A DNA stretch of 28,184 nucleotides, from positions 1 through 28,184 of IMG/VR virus record IMGVR_UViG_3300030103_000726, one strand, 5' to 3'. This DNA comes from a virus. A program made the translations under genes and the position numbers. This document shows, piece by piece, positions 23,646-28,184 of this stretch. Position 1 is the stretch's first letter. Each line of letters starts with the position of its first letter. The notes beneath the pieces were generated by a model, which searched no databases, had not been told where the DNA came from, and saw only the letters and a list, made by a program, of their open reading frames with translations.

Positions 23646-26057
23646 TTATGAGAAGTAATATTGAGCCTTGTTAATGAGTGAAATATCCAAGTTGCCCTGT
23701 GGAGGCGGCTCGTCCAGTTGGACCCCCGAGGGTAACAAGGTATTGATTTGTGTGTGCAGATCTTTCAAGATATTTCCTGAGAAAAGATCTACGGTAGCAT
23801 CACGCACCGCGTTGCCCACGATAGGTACGCAGGGTGCATGAACACTGTACTCGTCATGGACCATGAGGAAGTCTGTAACTCCTTGGTCCATTGCTCTGTT
23901 GGTTGTCTCACCAAGTAAGCCACCAATGCCATCAATCGAGTGGACAAAGTTGGGGGCCATAGCATTCATAGACTTACGCTTACTGGGGTCACCGTTGTCC
24001 GTACGGATGCGGGTCTGTCGAATGACCCCGAATACATTTGTCTTGATATTCAGATGGTCCTGCTTCTCGTAGTGCATGTATACCGGGAAGCCTAGAGGTG
24101 TTACCCACTGAGGAGTAACGCCGTTATCAAGACATGTCTCAGCCACATGTTGCAGCCAGTCCATGCCAATGCGTGCGGCATGTACAACCTGACCAATAGC
24201 ATCCCAAATCTTCTCAGCCAGCCACCCACATGGTTGGTAAGTCTGGTCGCCGAATGGGTTGGTCTTGCCCTTCTTGAGTTCATCGTAGAACCACTCGGCT
24301 GTGTACTTCTTGCATGAGAAGAATGATGAGCCATAGGGCAGGGTCATCGTCTGTCTCTTGGTTGTCTTACGGGACAAGCCAAACTCACGCCACCCCTTCG
24401 CATACTCATGGGTATCAGTGGCGATCATGTCCAGCACAGTATCGCAAACCTGCTGGTAGATATCGTTTGGTAATTCACAGGGTAAGCAGTTGGTTGCTTG
24501 GGCACTGGTCTGATCTCTCAAGGCCAACGCATAGATCTGCAAGCCTTGGTTGGTTGCATCAATCCCGATGGGTAGAGAGGTATGGAACTGACCACCTTTC
24601 ATCATCCCCGCATACTCAATGCAAGCCGCAAGGAACCGCCAAGGATCATCAGCCTGCGTCCAGTCCATGTTACCAATAGGGTCAAGACCTATCGCATGTA
24701 GCATGCCCGAGTTCTCATGGGTCCACTGAATGCGTTGGTTATAACTGTTCTTATCCATGCCCCAACAGTTGGCGATGTGGATGCGAAGCCACTGCTCACC
24801 AATGTCAGTCATCACTGTTGTTCTATCGAAAGACAACAGGCTTCGAGCAAAGGATGGACCCTGTGGTTGTAGGAAGTAGGGCATTGGGTATACCCGACCT
24901 CTGAAGTCACAGTCGCTGGGATAGTAGATAGTCTCAGCCTTAAACTTCTCCGCAAGACTCATGACCCTCATTGCGTGAAGTCGTTTAGATCGCTGCCTTT
25001 CATTTTCAAAATGCTGGCGGGCAGCACGCCGTCTCCATTCTCTCCGAGCATCTTTGTTTGTATCAATGTCAACAGGCTTGGCAGGCAGGGGTGCATCCTC
25101 TGCGGTAACCAGCCCATCGACAGCGATGTTCTTGTTCCAACAGTGCTGCATTACTTCAAGCACTGCGGTGTTCACCTTGAACGGTGTACCTTGTATTGCA
25201 TTGATTGCCCTGTAAACCTTGGGCATATTCGCACCATTCACCAGTTCAAGGTGACCCTTATCTTTCGTCTTGACCAACGGCCTACGACGGAAGACACCGG
25301 ATGAATACCCGCCCACTATGGAGTCCTGCCACGGGACAGGTCGCTCTACCATAGGGAGAAACACTGGGTCGAGCATCTCCATGTGGGCATGGGCATTCTT
25401 AAGCCACTCAATAAGATCGGCTGAAGGCTCGACCCATTGCTCGGCTTTCCCGTGTTGGTTCTTGCGAGTATTGATATCAATGAGGCCGGTGGATTGCCTC
25501 ATTAATTCCAGACACACAAGTCCAACCTTGATCCTCTCCTGTGCTGACCAACGTGGTATCACGATGTCATGGTGTCGGAGAGATTTCTCTATGAACTTCT
25601 TCTTGGTGTACGCAGACTTGTAACGGTCCATCGCACGGTTGAGTTGTTGCCACAGTGCAGCGTAGTCATCCTTGAGAGTTTGGTACTTGACCTCATCCTC
25701 AATCAGACCACCGATGTTTGCTGCTGTGGCTATAAGTTTGCGACCATTGCTGATGGCATCGAGTGTTGCCCGTGCAGTGAGGGCAGCAGATACCTTGCAG
25801 GGTACTTGGTTCAGGTAAGGCAGAGCAGTATGTCTTTTACCTGAGGATGTGGTGGCATGATCAATCCATTTCTTGAAGTGATCAGTCAGTGACACCACGC
25901 TGTGCTGTAATAGTTTCTGACCTGCCGGATGGGTAGACTCAAGGTTCATTTCCTTGGCACGGGATACCTTGGCTTGGTATCTCTCTTGGCCCATCTTTAA
26001 CATCTCTTGTTCTAGATCGAACTGTTTCAACTGTACCCCTGTCACATTCAGTGACAC
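23646..26057 (-). CDS. Single-subunit DNA-directed RNA polymerase (T7 gp1-like)
   Basis: This 803-residue enzyme (T7: 883) transcribes the phage middle and late genes from phage promoters. Conserved parts are SDCDFRGRVYPMPYFLQPQG (about 381-400), motif A LPIGIDATNQGLQIYAL (Asp500), motif B KTTKRQTMTLPYGSSFFSCK (about 564-583, Tyr575), APNFVHSIDG (about 701-710) and motif C LMVHDEYSVHA (Asp735). The start appears to be GTG at 26057: no ATG occurs upstream before an in-frame stop near 26106, and the next ATG codons come at residues 20 and 23, leaving out family-typical sequence. No strong Shine-Dalgarno is seen. The gene starts 30 bases from the tRNA-like sequence, after the integrase gene. Confidence 0.97.
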   Translation of the reverse strand: MSLNVTGVQLKQFDLEQEMLKMGQERYQAKVSRAKEMNLESTHPAGQKLLQHSVVSLTDHFKKWIDHATTSSGKRHTALPYLNQVPCKVSAALTARATLDAISNGRKLIATAANIGGLIEDEVKYQTLKDDYAALWQQLNRAMDRYKSAYTKKKFIEKSLRHHDIVIPRWSAQERIKVGLVCLELMRQSTGLIDINTRKNQHGKAEQWVEPSADLIEWLKNAHAHMEMLDPVFLPMVERPVPWQDSIVGGYSSGVFRRRPLVKTKDKGHLELVNGANMPKVYRAINAIQGTPFKVNTAVLEVMQHCWNKNIAVDGLVTAEDAPLPAKPVDIDTNKDARREWRRRAARQHFENERQRSKRLHAMRVMSLAEKFKAETIYYPSDCDFRGRVYPMPYFLQPQGPSFARSLLSFDRTTVMTDIGEQWLRIHIANCWGMDKNSYNQRIQWTHENSGMLHAIGLDPIGNMDWTQADDPWRFLAACIEYAGMMKGGQFHTSLPIGIDATNQGLQIYALALRDQTSAQATNCLPCELPNDIYQQVCDTVLDMIATDTHEYAKGWREFGLSRKTTKRQTMTLPYGSSFFSCKKYTAEWFYDELKKGKTNPFGDQTYQPCGWLAEKIWDAIGQVVHAARIGMDWLQHVAETCLDNGVTPQWVTPLGFPVYMHYEKQDHLNIKTNVFGVIRQTRIRTDNGDPSKRKSMNAMAPNFVHSIDGIGGLLGETTNRAMDQGVTDFLMVHDEYSVHAPCVPIVGNAVRDATVDLFSGNILKDLHTQINTLLPSGVQLDEPPPQGNLDISLINKAQYYFS
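26040..26056. repeat. Left TGTCAC pair (candidate integrase arm sites)
   Basis: TGTCAC lies at 26040-26045 on the + strand and in inverse orientation at 26051-26056, eleven bases apart. They fall in the first codons of the RNA polymerase gene, left of the tRNA-like core. The same hexamer occurs twice on the other side of the core. Function as integrase or accessory-protein sites is inferred. Confidence 0.45.
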
Positions 26058-26086
26058 ATCTTGGATTAGTGTACAGGGGAATGGCG

Positions 26087-26176
26087 GTCCCGTGCGGTCT
26101 AAAACCTACATCGAGAAGATTAGGACACCGCCCTTTCACGGCGGCAACACGGGTTCGAATCCCGTACGGGATGCCA
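26087..26176 (+). other. tRNA-Glu(UUC)-like sequence, probable attP core
   Basis: On the + strand, opposite to all genes, 26120-26176 matches the 3' two thirds of a bacterial tRNA-Glu: the end of the D stem (AGGAC), an anticodon arm CCGCC-CTTTCAC-GGCGG with anticodon TTC, a T arm ACGGG-TTCGAAT-CCCGT, the acceptor 3' strand ACGGGAT, discriminator G and CCA. This is what attP carries when an integrase uses a tRNA gene as attB, and it directly adjoins the integrase 3' end. P-SSP7 and temperate pelagiphages have comparable sites near their integrase. The upstream part is odd: GTCCCGT at 26087-26093 pairs with all seven acceptor bases, but a 22-base D loop replaces the usual ~9, so I do not call a functional tRNA. 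The identity region should end near 26120 if it is attP. Confidence 0.75.
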
Positions 26177-26188
26177 TTCCACCTTGTG

Positions 26189-26206
26189 TGTCACAACTTA
26201 TGTCAC
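26189..26206. repeat. Right TGTCAC pair (candidate integrase arm sites)
   Basis: TGTCAC occurs at 26189-26194 and 26201-26206, both on the + strand and twelve bases apart, between the tRNA-like core and the integrase stop codon, which the second copy overlaps. With the pair at 26040-26056 this makes four copies within 167 bases. Confidence 0.45.
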
Positions 26207-27225
26207 ACTATCAGATCGTCGTTATCTGCGCAAGCCTCCAGTTTATCTATGTGGGTCTTGAGTGTCTCAGAGTTGAGGTGAGTGTACCGTTGAGTCGTAG
26301 ACAAATCCTTGTGCCCAGCCAACTCTTGGATGACCCTCATATCGGTCCCCTTCTGTGACAATCTTGAACAGAATGTGTGACGAATCGAGTGGATGCCATC
26401 ACCCTTACCCATACCGATACGACTACGAACTTGCACCCATTCCTCATTGGCTTGGTTGTAGTTCATGGTGAAGTATTGGTCATTGGTTTGCACCTGACTG
26501 AGCAAGCGGACCACCCGCTTTGTCATTGGTATTGACCTCGCATCGTTGTTCTTAGTCTCCCCGTAATGCAGGGTGATAAGGTTCTTATCGAAGTCAGTAT
26601 TGTCTAGAGTCAAGTCGAGTGCCTCACTGATCCGCATGCCAGTATCAAACAACACTGCCATGAGTATGAAGAACTCCTCATGCTTATTCTCTCGACAAGC
26701 CTCAAGGATAGTACGCTGCTCATCTTCGGTGTACCACCTGAACCGAGTGGGGGGTTCACCTTGGCGAGGGACAAAGGGCATACGCTCCAGTTCCTCCCGG
26801 CGATAGGCATGCTTGAGAACCTTGGACACAATGGATATCTTCCGGTTGATGGTTGCTCCACTGTTGCCCTCACGCTCCAACTCAATCGTGTATTGATCAA
26901 GCCGATCCGTGGTGATGTCAGTCAGTAGAGTATCCCTACCAATATCCACCTGAACAAGGCTGAGTCTGCTTCTAGTTTTATTAGCAGACTTGCCCTTGCT
27001 CCACTCAAGGTTCCAAACCTCTTCACTGGATTCTCCAAATGTTTTCCCAACTGATTCAGTTACAATTCCTTGACGGGGGAAGGGGTCAAGTCCTTCTAGT
27101 AATCGAGCCTTGGCTTTCACCTCGGCCTCAGACGCATCTTGATACGTCTTGTAGTCTTTTCGATAGCGTTGTCCACCTTGAACAAAGTCAACTTGAAAAG
27201 ACTTGCCACGCACACGAATAGTCAT
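26203..27225 (-). CDS. int: Tyrosine-family site-specific integrase
   Basis: This 340-residue recombinase would insert the phage at a host tRNA-Glu gene. The catalytic set is complete: Arg198 in LFDTGMRISEALDL, Lys225 in YGETKNND, His279 and Arg282 in HSIRHTFCSRL, His305 in LAGHKDLSTTQRYTH and nucleophile Tyr314. The N-terminal ~60 residues resemble an arm-binding domain (MTIRVRGKSFQVDFVQGGQRYRKDYKTYQDASEAEVKA) and residues about 65-150 the SAM-like core-binding domain. I chose this ATG because GGAGG lies five bases upstream; a GTG at 27303 would add 26 basic residues but has no ribosome site. A strong terminator separates it from upstream genes, so it likely has its own promoter. Confidence 0.95.
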   Translation of the reverse strand: MTIRVRGKSFQVDFVQGGQRYRKDYKTYQDASEAEVKAKARLLEGLDPFPRQGIVTESVGKTFGESSEEVWNLEWSKGKSANKTRSRLSLVQVDIGRDTLLTDITTDRLDQYTIELEREGNSGATINRKISIVSKVLKHAYRREELERMPFVPRQGEPPTRFRWYTEDEQRTILEACRENKHEEFFILMAVLFDTGMRISEALDLTLDNTDFDKNLITLHYGETKNNDARSIPMTKRVVRLLSQVQTNDQYFTMNYNQANEEWVQVRSRIGMGKGDGIHSIRHTFCSRLSQKGTDMRVIQELAGHKDLSTTQRYTHLNSETLKTHIDKLEACADNDDLIV

Positions 27226-27309
27226 ATCCACCTCCATATTGTTTTGGATGATTGACTTTAACAAACGCTTGAATCTGCGCCAAGTTTTGTTTCGCTTAAC
27301 CACATTTAT

Positions 27310-27338
27310 TAATTAGTACAATTTTGGTACTAGTTCAA
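27310..27338 (-). promoter_or_regulatory. Candidate host sigma70 promoter with palindromic operator for the integrase
   Basis: On the minus strand TTGAAC (27338-27333) and TAATTA (27315-27310) are spaced by 17 bases, a fair -35 and a weak -10. The perfect inverted repeat TAGTAC-N7-GTACTA (27314-27332) fills the spacer and touches the -10, a classical repressor operator position. Transcription would start near 27303, giving a leader of about 80 bases. It lies just after the upstream terminator. No repressor gene is visible in the window. Confidence 0.5.
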
Positions 27339-27349
27339 TACCTCCTATG

Positions 27350-27392
27350 AAAAAACCCCCCAGCCACCGGAGGTGCGTGTGTGACTGGGGGG
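27350..27392 (-). terminator. Strong intrinsic terminator after the DUF932 gene
   Basis: The minus strand reads CCCCCCAGTCAC, a 19-base loop region, GTGGCTGGGGGG and then six T. The 12-bp stem has one T-G wobble. It ends the early transcript after the DUF932 gene and insulates the integrase region. Confidence 0.93.
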
Positions 27393-27422
27393 CACTGAAA
27401 GGGGGAGCAGTGAGGAGAAAGT

Positions 27423-28184
27423 TTAGAAGTCAGCCGAGACTGGCAAGGCATCGGCAGTGTACACAGGTTGCACATCCGTGTCATCCGAAGGGATGGGGCG
27501 GGATGCATTGTTAGTGTAAGTGTCGATGATGTCCAGCATACGGTTGTTGGCACCGTGCCGACCGAAGATGTTGCGGCCACGACCACGCTCAGTGAATGCG
27601 TTGGCAAGTGACCAAGCATTACGATCCTTGTACTCAGCGTAGTTAGGTGTGTCCCACTTGTCCCACACATCCTTGACACCGGCAGGGTTGATGACCCCGG
27701 CACGCATACAGTCCATGATGATGTGGTCAGCCATGCGGTTGCTCATCTCCGTGTTCTGGAGTTGCTTGACCCGCTGGTCTTGGGCAAGGAAGTTGCCGAG
27801 CATCTTGTCGATGCCACCGTACACAATCTTGTAGATATCCTCGTCGATGTTCTTGGTTTGCTTGCGTCGGATCTCATCCTCGACCTGACCCATAGTCATG
27901 CCGTTGGTGCAGATACAAACCTCGATGCCAGTGATGATCTGGATAGACAACGACTTGTCATAGGAGTTCTGGATGAACACCTGACGGTTGACATCAAGAC
28001 CACCAGCGTGGTCAGTGATATTCTCGTGACGAATATTCATGACGGTCATGAACTTAGCCGGGGCTTTCTCATCGGTACTCACACGACCCTGAGCCACATA
28101 GTGTAGAGGTTCAGAGTGTTGGAAGCCCGCACGGTTAAGACCATTGGACACCATATCGAAAAGAGTGTGGTGATCCTTAGGCTT
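27423..28184 (-). CDS. DUF932 family protein (5' end outside the window)
   Basis: The reading frame stays open to the right edge (KPKDHHTLFDM... precedes the first internal ATG at 28154), so the gene is truncated by the window and at least 253 residues are visible. The core sequence VFIQNSYDKSLSIQIITGIEVCICTNGMTMG fits the DUF932 / phage-plasmid-like protein family, with its typical NSxDxS and CTNGM motifs. The C-terminus is NRMADHIIMDCMRAGVINPA...WSLANAFTERGRGRNIF and a Pro/Asp-rich tail. Its function is unknown. It is common in the early regions of marine podoviruses and myoviruses. A strong terminator follows 30 bases after its stop. Confidence 0.82.
   Translation of the reverse strand, partial: KPKDHHTLFDMVSNGLNRAGFQHSEPLHYVAQGRVSTDEKAPAKFMTVMNIRHENITDHAGGLDVNRQVFIQNSYDKSLSIQIITGIEVCICTNGMTMGQVEDEIRRKQTKNIDEDIYKIVYGGIDKMLGNFLAQDQRVKQLQNTEMSNRMADHIIMDCMRAGVINPAGVKDVWDKWDTPNYAEYKDRNAWSLANAFTERGRGRNIFGRHGANNRMLDIIDTYTNNASRPIPSDDTDVQPVYTADALPVSADF

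Noticed and set aside
26087-26176. Functional phage-encoded tRNA-Glu
   Set aside because: The D arm has a loop of about 22 bases and an extra base before the D stem; the location next to the integrase is better explained as attP.
27226-27303. Longer integrase start at GTG 27303
   Set aside because: No ribosome site precedes it, while the ATG at 27225 has GGAGG at ideal spacing and begins with family-typical sequence.
1-28184. CRISPR array, insertion sequence or transposase
   Set aside because: No regular direct repeats with spacers, no terminal inverted repeats with a transposase; the coding sequence tiles the window almost completely.

Overview
The window is about two thirds of the genome of a temperate-type T7-like podovirus (Autographiviridae, T7 supergroup). 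All protein genes lie on the minus strand and are read from high to low coordinates. The evidence is the single-subunit RNA polymerase, the T7-type replication genes (gp2.5, gp4, gp5 and gp6 equivalents) and a late module in the T7 order 7.3-8-9-10-11-12-13-14-15-16-17. Genes are packed with ATGA, TAATG or short overlaps. The protein style, the integrase placed before the RNA polymerase and the small conserved accessory genes resemble marine cyanophages and pelagiphages. The base composition is clearly less AT-rich than pelagiphages, so the host is probably another marine proteobacterium. The tRNA-Glu-like sequence with encoded CCA beside the integrase hints at the host's integration target, but the host cannot be named from this sequence.

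Layout in the direction of transcription. (1) 28184-27423: 3' part of a DUF932 gene, closed by a strong intrinsic terminator (27350-27392). (2) 27338-26177: lysogeny module, with a candidate sigma70 promoter overlapping a perfect palindrome and a tyrosine integrase. (3) 26176-26087: a tRNA-Glu-like sequence on the + strand, the likely attP core, flanked on both sides by paired TGTCAC motifs that could be integrase arm sites. (4) 26057-17192: RNA polymerase, ssDNA-binding protein, RusA-type resolvase (in the slot of T7 endonuclease I), primase-helicase, a small gene, DNA polymerase, a LAGLIDADG homing endonuclease overlapping the polymerase 3' end, a small gene, 5'-3' exonuclease, a DUF1599 protein and a small conserved gene.

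(5) 17189-148: morphogenesis and lysis. It holds a gp7.3-like polyproline protein, portal, scaffold, a holin-like protein, two nested small ORFs (a membrane protein and a lipoprotein, possibly spanin-like), major capsid protein, a strong terminator at the position of T7 Tphi, tail tubular proteins A and B, four internal virion proteins and a tail fibre with a C-terminal collar domain. (6) 137-1: the first 45 codons of an unrecognised gene. Terminase and endolysin genes are not in the window.

The genes would work together as follows. The integrase recombines the phage into a host tRNA-Glu gene. In lytic growth the phage RNA polymerase transcribes replication and structural genes. Exonuclease and polymerase degrade and recycle host DNA and copy phage DNA, and RusA resolves branches. 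Capsids assemble around scaffold on the portal, and the internal virion proteins form the ejection channel. No gene-free stretch exceeds 300 bases.
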